Shown piece after piece: positions 31,650-40,799 of a stretch of DNA of 64,000 nucleotides. This DNA comes from Cricetomys ansorgei (taxonomy: Eukaryota > Chordata > Mammalia > Rodentia > Nesomyidae). The translations under genes and the position numbers were made by a program. The notes below the pieces were generated by a model. That model saw nothing but the letters and a program-made list of their open reading frames with translations. It ran no database searches and was not told the origin of the DNA. The stretch is taken from NCBI GenBank assembly GCA_026225945.1, contig JAMJFZ010000107.1, forward strand, positions 45,560,501-45,624,500, written 5' to 3'. The number at the start of each line of letters is the position of its first letter. Within the stretch, counting starts at the first letter, position 1.

Positions 31650-33167
31650 ATTATGATCACTGAAAGCCACAATGATTAAATGAAATAATACGTAGGAAAT
31701 GATTTGCATTTAGGAGTGCAACAAATGCTAATTGCCTGTTTCTCTACTATCTGAACTTCAGCAGAAATTCAGCCATGGCTAACAGAAAGGACATCCTTGT
31801 ACAGACAGATAAGCTGAATTCTAAAGTGTGTTTAGAGAACAATTTTCATTTTGCTCACAGGTTTCTCTCACCCTCAAAACTGGGCAAATCTCTCTGCACG
31901 TCTCTATTCTGTCTCTTTTTACAGCTTCACTGACTGTTCCATGGGGCAGTGCCAGCGAAAAATGAGCTCAGAGATTCTGTTCTGTTTGTTGTTTGTTTTG
32001 AGATAGAAGTCTCATTATATAGCCCAGGTTAGCCTTAAACTCTTGGCAATCCTCTGGCCTTAGCCTTCTAAATACTGGGATTACTGATATGAGGGCCAAG
32101 CTAGAGGTGGTCTTTTTCTTTCCTAAAGAAGGCTATCTCATCAATTTTACTGAAATTACATGAAAAAACCTTTTTGTTTATTTTGAAATATGGTCTTACA
32201 CTATAAAACAGACTGGTCTTGAACTCACTACATGGAACAGTTTTTCCTCAAACTAGGTTCTGAAACCAGATATTACTTTGTAGCCCAGGCTGCCCTTCCC
32301 CTCACTATATGGCCCAAGCTGGGTTTGAACTCATACTCTCTTGCTTTAGTCTTTTGAGTTCTGGGATTGCTTTCCGAGCTAACAGGTAAGTTACATTTAA
32401 AGAATAGGCCTCGCTGGGCTTGGGAGTCATGTCTATATCCCTGCACTGAAGAGGTTAAGGTGAGAGAGGATTGCCAAGTTCAAGGCACAGACTGGGGTAC
32501 TTGGTTAGATCCTGTCTTAAAAACAAATAAATAATAATAGGCCTAGCTACTAAGAATTTGGCTTCAGATGAATATATATGGGAGGTTTCCAAGGATGTCA
32601 AAGGATTCATTCTTTTCTCTTCTTGCAGCAGATGTAACTCTAGATCCAGCCACAGCCAACGCCTACCTAGTTTTGTCTGATGATCTGAAAAGTGTGAAAT
32701 ACGGAGGAACCAGACAGCAATTGCCTGACAACCCAGAAAGATTTGATCAGTCTGCAACCGTGTTGGGAGCTCAGATCTTCACGTGTGGGAGACACTATTG
32801 GGAGGTGGAAGTGGGAAAGAAGACTGAGTGGGAAGTGGGCATCTGCAAGGACTCAGTGCACAGGAAGGGGAACCTCCCCAAGCCCCCTGGGGACCTCTTC
32901 TCACTTATAGGTTTAAAAATTGGCGATGATTACAGTCTCTGGGTTTCATCACCCTTGAAAGGTCAGCATGTCCGAGAGCCTGTGCATAAGGTCGGTGTGT
33001 TCTTGGATTATGAATCTGGACATATAGCATTCTACAATGTGACAGATGAGTCCCTCATCTACAGCTTCCCATCAACCTCTTTCAATGAAGCTCTCAGACC
33101 AATCTTTTCCCCTTGTCTTCCAAATGAAGGGACAAATACAGACCCTCTTATCATCTGCCGCATCTGA
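25531..33167 (+). CDS. Triml1: Triml1, RING/coiled-coil/PRY-SPRY protein (TRIM-like E3 ligase), six coding exons
   Basis: Joining 25531-25938, 26174-26269, 27860-28090, 29402-29424, 29606-29703 and 32629-33167 gives a continuous 464-residue frame with stop TGA at 33165-33167; all five introns are GT-AG. I recognise the product as TRIML1 by its start ([10 protein letters not shown]), its RING and its SPRY; the human protein is of similar length (about 468). Visible domains: C3HC4 RING with C16, C19, C31, H33, C36, C39, C53, C56; an acidic/Ser-rich linker about 60-135; a Lys/Glu/Leu-rich coiled coil about 137-245; PRY-SPRY about 288-460 with GRHYWEVEV at 339 onward and LDYESG near 411. There is no B-box, as is typical for TRIML proteins. 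Known of the family: RING-TRIMs act as ubiquitin E3 ligases and the coiled coil dimerises; mouse Triml1 is reported to be needed for blastocyst development. No internal stop or lost RING ligand is seen, so it looks functional. Start choice: ATG with A at -3 and full homology from Met1. Confidence 0.95.
26174..26269 (+). CDS. Triml1: Triml1 coding exon 2 (start of coiled coil, 96 nt)
   Basis: Acceptor TGTTTCTATTGCAG, donor AAG|GTCAGT. It encodes residues 137-168, starting [10 protein letters not shown], a Lys/Glu-rich helix with heptad-like leucines. The length of 96 nt is the one typical of the equivalent exon in TRIM genes. Phase 0 on both sides. Confidence 0.93.
26715..27045 (+). repeat. 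B4A/RSINE1-like composite SINE in intron 2
   Basis: Head ACACAGTGGGCAAAAGCACT, middle GAGACCTTGTCTCAAACAAG, end GCTGTGGCACACACA with (CA)n at 27003-27042. Confidence 0.65.
27100..27205 (-). repeat. B1 SINE, old, intron 2
   Basis: CCTATGTAGCCCAGGATAGC and AAGTGCTGGGACTGTATGTG. Confidence 0.6.
27243..27392 (-). repeat. B1 SINE, intron 2
   Basis: GACTGGCCTCAAATTTGCAT and CTCCTGCCTCTGTCTCCTGA. Confidence 0.65.
27766..27824 (+). promoter_or_regulatory. (TG)n tract close upstream of the Triml1 exon 3 acceptor
   Basis: An alternating TG run, with a few TGCG and TGCA interruptions at its start, ends about 36 nt before exon 3. In sense orientation it is transcribed as a UG repeat. UG repeats near 3' splice sites are known TDP-43 binding sites (CFTR exon 9 is the standard case). 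A regulatory role here is inference. Confidence 0.5.
27860..28090 (+). CDS. Triml1: Triml1 coding exon 3 (coiled coil, 231 nt)
   Basis: Encodes residues 169-245, beginning [10 protein letters not shown] and running through the Glu/Gln/Leu-rich stretch [18 protein letters not shown]. Donor GAG|GTGAGG. The acceptor is preceded by TAGCAG and a poor pyrimidine tract, with a long UG repeat ending about 36 nt upstream. The length of 231 nt is the canonical TRIM coiled-coil exon size. Confidence 0.93.
28200..28679. other. Intron 3, unassigned part
   Basis: No repeat recognised between exon 3 and the L1 fragment. Confidence 0.35.
28680..28925 (+). mobile_element. L1 3' end fragment, intron 3
   Basis: TAACCCTAATTGAACTCATT near the start; the end is ACCCATTATGCATAATGAAT with ATATGCTAATAATAGA, a common rodent L1 3' terminus. 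Confidence 0.7.
28926..29400. other. Intron 3, unassigned part
   Basis: No element recognised up to the exon 4 acceptor. Confidence 0.35.
29402..29424 (+). CDS. Triml1: Triml1 coding exon 4 (23-nt microexon)
   Basis: Acceptor TTTATATCCATAG, donor TCG|GTATGT. It encodes EIRGSMD and two bases of an Arg codon completed in exon 5. A 23-nt exon after the 231-nt exon is a hallmark of many TRIM genes. Skipping it would shift the frame. Confidence 0.9.
29606..29703 (+). CDS. Triml1: Triml1 coding exon 5 (98 nt)
   Basis: Acceptor TTTTCTCTTGGAAG, donor GCA|GTAAGT. It encodes residues 253-285 (with [10 protein letters not shown] and [10 protein letters not shown]) and the first base of Thr286. It links the coiled coil to the SPRY domain. 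The phase joins perfectly with exon 6. Confidence 0.93.
30100..30240 (-). repeat. B3-like fragment, intron 5
   Basis: TG-rich segment then GAGGTCGAAGGACAGCTTTG, a B3-type motif. Confidence 0.45.
30660..30760 (-). repeat. ID SINE, intron 5
   Basis: Reverse complement reads as a diverged ID head ending near AGTGCTATATCCCCAACCC. Confidence 0.6.
30775..30945 (-). repeat. B1 SINE, TTGTAAC subtype, intron 5
   Basis: GAGACAGGGTTTCTCTGTTG and AACTCACTCTGTAGACCAGG; (TTTG)n/(TTTA)n is the reversed tail. Confidence 0.88.
30960..31150 (-). repeat. B2 SINE, intron 5
   Basis: TCTGGTCCTCTGGAAAGAGC and TTTTAACCCTGGAGCCATCT. Confidence 0.68.
31155..31265 (-). repeat. B1 SINE, intron 5
   Basis: GAGACAGAGTCTTGCTATGT and GTCCAGGCTGGTCTCAAAGC. 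Confidence 0.72.
31345..31415 (-). repeat. ID SINE, intron 5
   Basis: CACTGGGGATTGATCCCAGA and GCTAGGCAAGTACTCTACCC. Confidence 0.7.
31450..31572 (-). repeat. B1 SINE, intron 5
   Basis: GAGCCCAGGCTGGCCACCAA and GCCTCCACCTCCTGAATGCA. Confidence 0.7.
31573..31646. repeat. (CA)n-(TA)n compound microsatellite, intron 5
   Basis: CA repeats pass through CATA units into a long TA run. Confidence 0.9.
31995..32100 (-). repeat. B1 SINE, intron 5
   Basis: ATATAGCCCAGGTTAGCCTT and CTAAATACTGGGATTACTGA. Confidence 0.65.
32165..32390 (-). repeat. Two nested or tandem B1-like SINEs, intron 5
   Basis: ACTGGTCTTGAACTCACTAC and, further on, TTTGTAGCCCAGGCTGCCCT and GTCTTTTGAGTTCTGGGATT. Confidence 0.55.
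32408..32540 (+). repeat. B1 SINE, sense, just upstream of exon 6
   Basis: TTGCCAAGTTCAAGGCACAG and GATCCTGTCTTAAAAACAAA; it lies 89 nt before the exon 6 acceptor. Confidence 0.58.
32629..33167 (+). CDS. Triml1: Triml1 terminal coding exon 6 (PRY-SPRY)
   Basis: The acceptor tract is CTTTTCTCTTCTTGCAG followed directly by CAG, a tandem NAGNAG. The exon encodes residues 286-464: PRY motif [15 protein letters not shown], then SPRY motifs with W343 and W353, and ends ICRI before TGA. The family's SPRY domain is a protein-interaction module that selects substrates or partners; the partner here is not visible from sequence. Confidence 0.95.
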
Positions 33168-33328
33168 GGGACATGCCCCCAGCCTTCCCTGAGGCCAAGA
33201 TTAAGGACCAGTCTGGTCACTAAAGTGATTAGTACTTCAAAGCTTTCACACATCAGATTATCTGGAAAAAATGAAACTCCTCCCTTCCCAAAGACTTTCC
33301 ACAAACCCAGTTCTGCAATGAAGAGCCA

Positions 33329-33334
33329 ATTAAA
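33329..33334 (+). other. Candidate poly(A) signal ATTAAA for Triml1
   Basis: ATTAAA lies about 160 nt after the stop, with a TG-rich stretch about 70 nt further on. It is the nearest plausible signal, but unproven. Confidence 0.35.
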
Positions 33335-34077
33335 AAATCTATTCAACACCAAGAATAGAAAGCTGATACCCTGCCTTTAACCCAGTTCGTCATCTGAACT
33401 ACCCTGTGTGTGCTGGCCACTCAACGTGTAGCACTGCTACTGTCCTCCTTTAGTCAACCTGTCATAGGCCAGTTTTATAAATACACATTTTTTTTCAGTC
33501 TGCTTATTTGCTTTCCTAGCACTGTGCAGCTTGTGTTCTTATCTAACATGAATAGCTTTGCCTGTGTAGCACCTCTTGAGTGAGTTCCTCTACAGTGGGT
33601 GATGGAGACTGAGAACTCAGTCTCCTCTGGAAAGCTTCTTTTCCATGAAGCTCAGTGTGCTCATCATCGGGAAGGCTTACAAGTTCAGGCTGCTGTTACT
33701 ATCTGTTATGGTCATCATCAGACACCATTCATGTTACTATGGCCTTAAGGAGCCTAGAACTTTCTGTAGTTGATTGCAGCTAAAGTTCTGGTCAATGAAT
33801 GTATCAGGGGAATGGCTGTCAAATGTCTTGGGATTGAGCTGAGTGTTGGCTACACTTCTGGTACTTGCTAAGAGCAGAAACCTTTTAGTCTCTGGAAGGT
33901 GGATGCTAGCCTTTCTCGTCTTGGAATGCCAAGGTCTGGGAGGATGGGAGTGGTGTCCAGGTGGAACTGCTTTGGGTGGATCTCACATCACCGGCTGGGA
34001 GAGGAGGTAAGTCTGCAGACATGCATTCCATTTCTGTGGTCTTTAACTCTGAGTTTTTTCTGTCCATATTTTTTTAA

Positions 34078-34083
34078 AATAAA
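34078..34083 (+). other. Alternative poly(A) signal AATAAA
   Basis: AATAAA about 910 nt after the Triml1 stop in otherwise repeat-free sequence. Use would give a 3'UTR of about 0.9 kb. Confidence 0.3.
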
Positions 34084-34254
34084 AATCTATCTTATATTGA
34101 AGAATGTCACCAATCACAGTGCCATAGAAAAAAATGAAACCAATGTATAAGATTTGACCATCACATCATTGCCTAATTAATGGTTTTCAGGGGGGAAAAA
34201 AGCATCATGGGTTTTGTCTGAAATGAGAACTAGATTGAAGGGAGTGTGTGTTTG

Positions 34255-34420
34255 AATCTTAAGCAGGGCGTAGTGGTACATACCTGCCATCACCATACTT
34301 GGGAGGTAGATGCAGGAAGGAGGACCAGGAATTCAAAGTCAGTTTTGAGTGAATTTGAGGGCAGGCTGGGCTTCATGAGACCTTGTTTCAACAACAACAA
34401 AAACAAAAAGAACATCAAAA
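34255..34420 (+). repeat. B1 SINE
   Basis: AGCAGGGCGTAGTGGTACAT, GGCAGGCTGGGCTTCATGAG and an (AAC)n-like tail. Confidence 0.65.
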
Positions 34421-34739
34421 CAAACCCTTTACTCAGCATGCAAGGCCTGCATGAAGTCAGTAACTGGGGTTTGTGTTAGGTAGGGTTCATATTCCTTTTG
34501 TTGATCTAAATCTACTTTCCCTTTTGACTCTGACACATTTCAACCTCCCGTGTTCTTGCTGTAGTAGCCTGCTCTGCTCCCAGAAAGGCAGGGAGCAGAT
34601 ATGAACTAGGCTTCAGATTCCAGAAACACACTCTTCTCTGCATTTACATTTGCTTTTTTATTCTTTCACCACACATAGTAACATTCAAAAGTGGGATTAG
34701 GGATGGTACCACCTCTTTAGATGACTTGCAGGTTGTTTC
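34421..34739. other. Intergenic, nothing recognised
   Basis: Unassigned sequence. Confidence 0.35.
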
Positions 34740-34866
34740 TCAATATATATATGTATGTAAATGTGTGTGTGTATATATATATAGGTATATAATGTACAAT
34801 ATATAGACAATTATATATCTATAATATCTATTATATTATAATATTAAAAGTTATTATATATAATAA
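34740..34866. repeat. TA-rich low-complexity tract
   Basis: TATATA, TGTGTG and ATTATA motifs in tandem. Confidence 0.8.
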
Positions 34867-34869
34867 TTT

Positions 34870-35022
34870 TGTTTTTGGGATTTTGAAACAGAGTTTTTCT
34901 CTGTAGCCCTGCCTGTCCTGGAACCCACTCTTTAAACTAGGCTGGCCTTAAACTCACAAAGATCTGCCTGCCTTCACCTCCCTAGCTCTGGCATTAAAGG
35001 CCTGTGCCACCACCAGCCGCTG
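34870..35022 (-). repeat. B1 SINE, GTAGCCC subtype
   Basis: TCTCTGTAGCCCTGCCTGTC and AGGCTGGCCTTAAACTCACA. Confidence 0.82.
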
Positions 35023-35049
35023 TTTCTCATTTGTTATTAGAATGAATAG

Positions 35050-35138
35050 CTTTTTATTTTTTCATGTTTTTTATCAGCATATGTCAGTTATATATAATGC
35101 ATTTCACTATGGAATTTTCATAACCGTACATACTGTTT
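35050..35138 (-). mobile_element. Possible L1 3' end fragment
   Basis: TTCACTATGGAATTTTCATA resembles a reversed rodent L1 terminus; short and diverged. Confidence 0.4.
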
Positions 35139-35143
35139 AAAAG

Positions 35144-35145
<2 letters not shown>

Positions 35146-35192
<47 letters not shown>
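35146..35192 (+). repeat. (TG)n microsatellite
   Basis: Uninterrupted TG run. Confidence 0.92.
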
Positions 35193-35198
<6 letters not shown>

Positions 35199-35239
35199 CC
35201 TGTGAGACTCTGTTGGCATGTATAGGTCATGGCGTACTT

Positions 35240-35375
35240 TTAGAGTTCAACAGATAACTTTCTGGCCCTGGCACTCACTATGTAGACTAGACTGGCCTCA
35301 AGCTGTGAGATATCCACCTGCCTCTGCCTTCCTAGTGCTAGGGTTCCAGGTATGTGCCACCATGCCCAGCTGTAA
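35240..35375 (-). repeat. B1 SINE
   Basis: TATGTAGACTAGACTGGCCT and TGCCACCATGCCCAGCT. Confidence 0.75.
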
Positions 35376-35594
35376 ATTACATTATTCACATCCTGATATT
35401 TACACTCAATTAATGATGAAATGTTATTTCATAAACACTCATAAATTCCCTACTTGTCCTTATGATATTCTTTATATGCTCCTTTAAACCATTGTAGCAT
35501 GAAGGCAAAATAGAGGAGCAGGCACTGAATTTAAATGTCTGGGAAAAGATTTTTAGTGGAGGCAACATTCAATATATGACACTTTCTCTTATTT

Positions 35595-35732
35595 GGTTTT
35601 TTGAAACAGGGCTTCTCTGTGAAGTCCTGGCTGTCCTGGAACTTGCTCTGTAGACCAGGCAGGCCTCAGAGATCTACCTGTCTCTGCCTCCTGAGTGCTG
35701 GAATTAAAGATAAGCAGCACCATGCCTGGCCA
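35595..35732 (-). repeat. B1 SINE
   Basis: TCCTGGCTGTCCTGGAACTT and CTCCTGAGTGCTGGAATTAA. Confidence 0.8.
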
Positions 35733-36021
35733 CTTTTCAATTTATGTCATCACTCCCTTGTTGCGGAACATTTAGAATGTTCTCTGTTTGTAGCTACACA
35801 AAATACCCATAAATAAGCCTTTGAGTGTGTCTAATGATCCCCCAGTTGTGTCTCTAGCAGGCAGGATGGCGCCCTGTGACCCATAGTCTTGTGCTTGTAG
35901 CTCCACACAAACTGAGGTAGCCCCAGGGGTTTTAGTCACTTTTGCATTAATGGAGTAGAGATCATAGATCTTAGACAAATGAAAGAGCATGCTCTGTTTC
36001 CCTACAATATTTCAAGAAGTG

Positions 36022-36178
36022 TCTGGCACTGGTGGCTCACACATTTAGTCCCAGGACTTGTCCCAGGAGACAGAGGCAAAGGCAGGCAGATCTCTGTGAG
36101 TTCGAGTACAGTCTGATCTACAGAGTGAGTTCCAGGACAGCCAGGGCTACATAGAGAAACTCATCTCGACCACCCTCA
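36022..36178 (+). repeat. B1 SINE with a short internal duplication
   Basis: GTCCCAGGACTTGTCCCAGG repeats a short block; the rest (GTTCCAGGACAGCCAGGGCT) is standard B1. Confidence 0.82.
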
Positions 36179-36630
36179 CCCCTCCAAAATAGTACTGTAT
36201 TTATAAGGAGACAAGACAAAACAAAGCAAATCAGAAGATGTACTGCAAAGAACTGGAGTACGATTCACCACAGAGCATTTCAGCTCCCTGAGTCTGATTT
36301 GCTTTTTTGAAAAGTGGGAAGTACCTTCTTAGAGTGGAGATTTTGTGAAAAAACAAAGTCTTCATGGGGGACCATAAACTTGGAGACAAAGTCTTTGTGG
36401 AGGACAGTAGGTTTTGTAGGTTTTGTTTGTCCTCTGCCTTCCAAAAGACCACTCCAAAAAAATTCTTCAGAAAGGGGTCAGGAAAAGCACAGGATGTGTG
36501 TTAAATATGGAAAATGTGGGCTTGTGGGCATCAAAACATTTAGAATATGCAGAGGAAAAATTGTAAAATTCAGCTAGAAAAAGAAAAAAAATCCTTGTGG
36601 ATTATTTTTTCATATTTTATAGAAGTCCTT
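36179..36630. other. Intergenic, nothing recognised
   Basis: No element recognised; the 87-residue frame at 36314 lacks motifs. Confidence 0.35.
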
Positions 36631-36631
36631 T

Positions 36632-36735
36632 GGACCAAGTCAGACACAGTGGTACACACCTGCAATCCCTGCACTGGGAAGGTGTGAAGGAAAGAGAGAG
36701 AGAGAGACAGAGAGAGAGACAGAGAGAGAGACAAG
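36632..36735 (+). repeat. B1 5' fragment joined to (GA)n
   Basis: GTGGTACACACCTGCAATCC is followed by AGAGAG/GACAGA repeats at 36693-36735. Confidence 0.6.
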
Positions 36736-36999
36736 AGAAACTCACAGATGTGTAAGACTCCCCATTGCAAGTTTTTATTGGTTTTCAGAATGGACTAAGG
36801 TTTTATGAGGCCTAAAGCTTATGCAAATGAAAGAAGCCATTTAAAAGATAAATATTAATAAAAAAATTACAAATGATAAAATCAGGTCAGATTTTACCAG
36901 GATCTCCAGCAAATGAGTGTCCTGAAACTTAGATTTCATTACCTTCGTAGTACATCTGTTTCTGGTTAGCCAGGTGCAAAAATGAAGTACAGAGGCTGT

Positions 37000-37190
37000 G
37001 AAACTAGTATCCAAGGCTCCAGCTGTGGCTCTCTACCTACCGACTGTACCACCCTCAACCCAGTTTTTAATCTCCCTGTGCCTCAGTCTCCTCAGTAAGA
37101 TGAGGTTGAAATGTCGGTGTCAAGAGTGCGTATTACACAATTGCACTTGTGCAGAGAACATCATCTATACCTCAGGAACTTTCAATCATC
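37000..37190 (+). repeat. MIR SINE, ancient
   Basis: ATCTCCCTGTGCCTCAGTCT matches the MIR core motif (CTCTGTGCCTCAGTTTCCTC) in sense. Confidence 0.55.
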
Positions 37191-37404
37191 CATCCTTCTT
37201 GATTCTGATTTGATATACACACCAGTCAGACTGCCAGCCATATCTCACAGTCTAGCAAAGGAATCTTAGTTTTCTTGACTGTCTGCCTTGACTCTTACTC
37301 CTTCCCCTTAGTCCTCAGGCTGTCCTTCCTGGAAACCCTCCCTGGGCCACAGCCCCAGATCACATTTGGAAACTCATTTTTTGAGCCCCTAATTCTAGTT
37401 TTTA

Positions 37405-37530
37405 AATTATTTTTCTTATTTTGAGATAGAATCACACTCAGTATCCCAGACAGGACTCTAATTTGTGGGTGATCCTCTCTCAGCTCCCTCGTGTTGAAAT
37501 TGTACACTCGAGTTACCAGATCAGGCCTAA
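37405..37530 (-). repeat. B1-like SINE, old
   Basis: GAGATAGAATCACACTCAGT and CAGACAGGACTCTAATTTGT. Confidence 0.45.
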
Positions 37531-37784
37531 TTCTAATTCTTACTTCTTATATGTTCGGAAAATTTCTGGAAAATCCTTGAGTGCTTTATTTGTTGCCTTT
37601 TATATTTCATGTTTCTTCTTTCCAGTTCAAATAGTGTGGTCATAATATTCAAAACTGTTATTCTCTTGCTGCCTTGTTTTTTAATAGATATGGTGGATTC
37701 ACAAGTCCTTGAGGGAAATCTTCCACCAAGTTTTGTTAGGCTTCATTTTGGTGAAGAACACCCTCTTTTAAAAAGTTTATCTTT

Positions 37785-38012
37785 ACGGGTGGAGTAATGG
37801 CTAACAGGTTAAGAGTACTTGCTGCTTTCGCAGAGTACCAGGGTTCAGTTCCCAGTACCCATATAGTGAGTGACTCACAGCCATCTGTAATTCCAGTTCC
37901 AGGAGACCCAGTGCTTTCTTCTGGTCTCCCTGGGCACCCAAGAACACAGGATGTTCACATATATTCACGCAAACAAATCACTCACACATATTAAATAAAT
38001 ATATCTTTTAAA
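37785..38012 (+). repeat. B2/B3 SINE
   Basis: GGTTAAGAGTACTTGCTGCT and CACAGCCATCTGTAATTCCA, with an AAATAAATATATC tail. Confidence 0.78.
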
Positions 38013-38021
38013 GTTATGTTA

Positions 38022-38226
38022 ATTTTTTGATTAGTATACAAAACAACAGGTTTCATAATGATATTTTTACCCATGTGTATATTTATACTTTGCTCATACT
38101 CAGACCCCATTACTGTTCTGGCCACTCTTCCCTTGTCCCCTTCTCCCCACCTAAGAGCACTTCATGTTTTCAGGATACCTCTTTGTAAAGTGTCTGATTT
38201 CCCTACTCTCCATCAGTAGTCCCAGG

Positions 38227-38260
<34 letters not shown>

Positions 38261-38410
38261 TGGGGTATGCACACATGCATGGTCAGGGGACTGTTGTAGG
38301 GATGGAACCCTTTCAGGAGTTCAGTCTGGTTCCTTTCTTAGCTTCCCTCTTGTTCCTTTGGTTTATGCCTCTCCCCTTCAAGTTACCACTTCTCTTGACC
38401 AACCTGCCTT
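38022..38410 (-). mobile_element. L1 3' end fragment interrupted by (TG)n
   Basis: ACAAAACAACAGGTTTCATA is the reversed L1 3' terminus; C/T-rich 3'UTR sequence follows. A TG run lies at 38229-38259. Confidence 0.6.
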
Positions 38411-39565
38411 GTCTTCCTAGATTTAGTTGTTAGTTTTTCAAAACTGTTTGCAGAAGAGAATCTTATTTGATTTTCCAGGACTCTTTGTTTCTGTCATCCT
38501 AGGAGGCAAATGTCCCTGGGGTAAACTATCAGAGAGAAGAGCTTCAGAAAACACCCAGGGAAGAATCAGGCTAATGTATTGAGGTACTATCCCAACACTT
38601 CTGTCTGTCTGTTCTCCTCCAGAAGACCCTCCTGGCTAATCTAGAAGGATTCATGTTACTCTTACATCTATGCTAGTTATTTTTATAATGAGTTCTTTTA
38701 AATTAATGAGCATCATCAAAAGCCAGTTTTAAGCAACATAAACACCAAGAGCCACACTGCACTATGTCTTAACAGTTGAAATTGTTTTATTCCCTTGAGC
38801 TCAAGACTCTAGAGCTAGTAATGTTAAAATTTTGCCTTTCTTCTGAATAGATCTGAAGAACAGCTAGACTTAGTTAAAATTTTATTAGGTGTTTTAAAGC
38901 GTAATTGTTAAATGTGCTGTCTCCTCAGAGGTTCTGGGAATGCTCTGTTCGTATCTGGCATGGCTTGCATCTATTGTTCAGGCTATGAAAATGCAATGGG
39001 CTGGAAATTTATATGTTCAATTTCTGTATGTAAATTGTACTTTAGTAAAAATTTTCAAAAAAAATGGCTGTCTTTCATCATAGTTTGGGTTCCTGTGAAG
39101 CATACTGAGAGGGAGCAGAGCAGATAGGTCATTTAATTTTTTTTTAAAAAGAGGGGCCTGAAGACTTTGAAATACAGGTTAGAGAGATTAAATAGAAGGG
39201 GAAGGTCTAGAGACAGGCTGCCTCAGCCGCACACAGGGAGGCACCCTGGAGCTAAAATGTCCTTTTAAACTCAGATCATCTGGAACTGCACTGAGATGGC
39301 CCAGTCTTTAAGCGCAACAACTGAGCTGCTGTGTGTCATTGCATGAGGTTGAGTTTAACAAAGTGTCTCTCTGCAGCCAAGACTGGAATATTCCTGCAGT
39401 CTATCTGTCCAGGATACTTTTAGCAAAGGATACAATCTAATCTCCTTGTTGGGAAATGTGGGAAAAGCATCTGGGCCTACACCACAACCATGGAGGACTA
39501 AAGAGGGAAGTTTGAGGCCTAAGATCAATTGACCTTTCTTGTATTGTTGTTGTTATTATTTTGCT
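38411..39565. other. Largely unique intergenic block
   Basis: About 1.1 kb with no recognised element or exon. Confidence 0.4.
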
Positions 39566-39569
39566 TGTT

Positions 39570-39660
39570 TTTAGTCAGTGTTTCGTAGAATCCAGGCTGG
39601 TCCTCAACCTTGCTATATAATCCAAGCAGACATTGAACTTCTGAACCACCTATCACTATG
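39570..39660 (-). repeat. B1 SINE fragment
   Basis: GTAGAATCCAGGCTGGTCCT. Confidence 0.55.
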
Positions 39661-39667
39661 TCTTATT

Positions 39668-39992
39668 TAGGGATTTATTGCTGTGTTGAGACACCATGAC
39701 ATATAGTTCAGAGGTTTAATCCATCATCATCATGGTAGGAGGCATGGCAACATGCAGACAGCATAGTTCTGGAGAGGTAGCTGAGAGTTCTATATTCATA
39801 TTGGCAAGCAGCAGGAAGAGAGAATAGGCAACTGGGCCTGGCTTAAGTTTCTGAAATCCCAAAGCTCACCCACCAGTGACACATTTCCTTCAACAAGGCC
39901 ATACCTACTCCAACAAGGCCACACCTCCCAATAGTACCACCCCCTATGGGCCTATGAGGGTCATTTGCATTCAAACCACCACACTCCATCTC
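39668..39992 (-). mobile_element. Solo LTR, rodent MaLR (ERVL) type
   Basis: On the minus strand it starts TGTGGTGGTTTGAATGCAAA. The + strand has CAACAAGGCCACACCTCCCA and GACACCATGACATATAGTTC, widespread in murid genomes. No internal genes. Confidence 0.7.
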
Positions 39993-40049
39993 TCAGGTCC
40001 TAGAATTACAGCTTGTACCACCTAGAAGTATAGCTTTGTACTTGTGATG

Positions 40050-40132
40050 GTTTTATGAAATGCTGGATATCAAACTCAGTGCTTCATGGATGCTGGCAGG
40101 CACTCTACAGACTGAACCCTAGCATTCTGGCC
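40050..40132 (-). repeat. ID-like SINE
   Basis: AATGCTGGATATCAAACTCA and GGCACTCTACAGACTGAACC. Confidence 0.5.
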
Positions 40133-40597
40133 TTTCTAGTTACTTGTTTCAAAATCCATGTAGTTGAGTCCTTTAACCCAACAAATTGGTATTCACACAT
40201 GGACATTAGTTTTTTATTCTGTTTTTGAGACATGATCTTGCTATGTGACCCTATGTTGTAGAGTGCTGTTTTCTGAGCATGAGATGGCCATTGTCCTTTT
40301 GAATTGGTAGAGGCTGTGATTACCTGTAGGGTACTTGTACAAGTGGGTCTATTACCTGTCCAACTTGGAGGCAAAGGGGGGGGCGCTCTTGAGGTTACAC
40401 TGCTACTCAGGACTTAGAGACATTTTTAGTGGTTGAGAAATTTTCGTCAGTGGTATAGCTGCTCCCAAGTGACCACAATAAAGCTTACTGGGTCACCAGA
40501 CCAGGATAGAATTATTTATTTGTTTTTTGGCACCCCATCTGGTGAGAAGACATTTGTCCAAATTTTCTCAGGATAAATTCACAAAACACTTTGGCTA
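40133..40597. other. Intergenic, nothing recognised
   Basis: Includes a short G run near 40376-40384; otherwise unassigned. Confidence 0.35.
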
Positions 40598-40710
40598 CTC
40601 TGAAATTCACTATATAGACCAGGCTGGCCTTGAACTTGTAATGATCCTCCCACTTCTCCTTCCAAAGTGCTGGGATTATAAGTATGTACTATTACAGTAT
40701 ACCAGCCCTG
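40598..40710 (-). repeat. B1 SINE
   Basis: AGACCAGGCTGGCCTTGAAC and AAGTGCTGGGATTATAAGTA. Confidence 0.7.
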
Positions 40711-40799
40711 TTTTTCAAATAACATGGAATACATAGTTCTGCCCACAGAACTTTAAGCTAGGAGTTGTCACTCCAGATTTACATATATTTATGTATATA

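Larger units (their letters stand above)
33168..34250 (+). other. Probable Triml1 3'UTR and downstream flank
   Basis: I recognise no repeat in this 1.1 kb directly after the stop. It holds both candidate poly(A) signals. How much is transcribed cannot be told from sequence. Confidence 0.45.
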
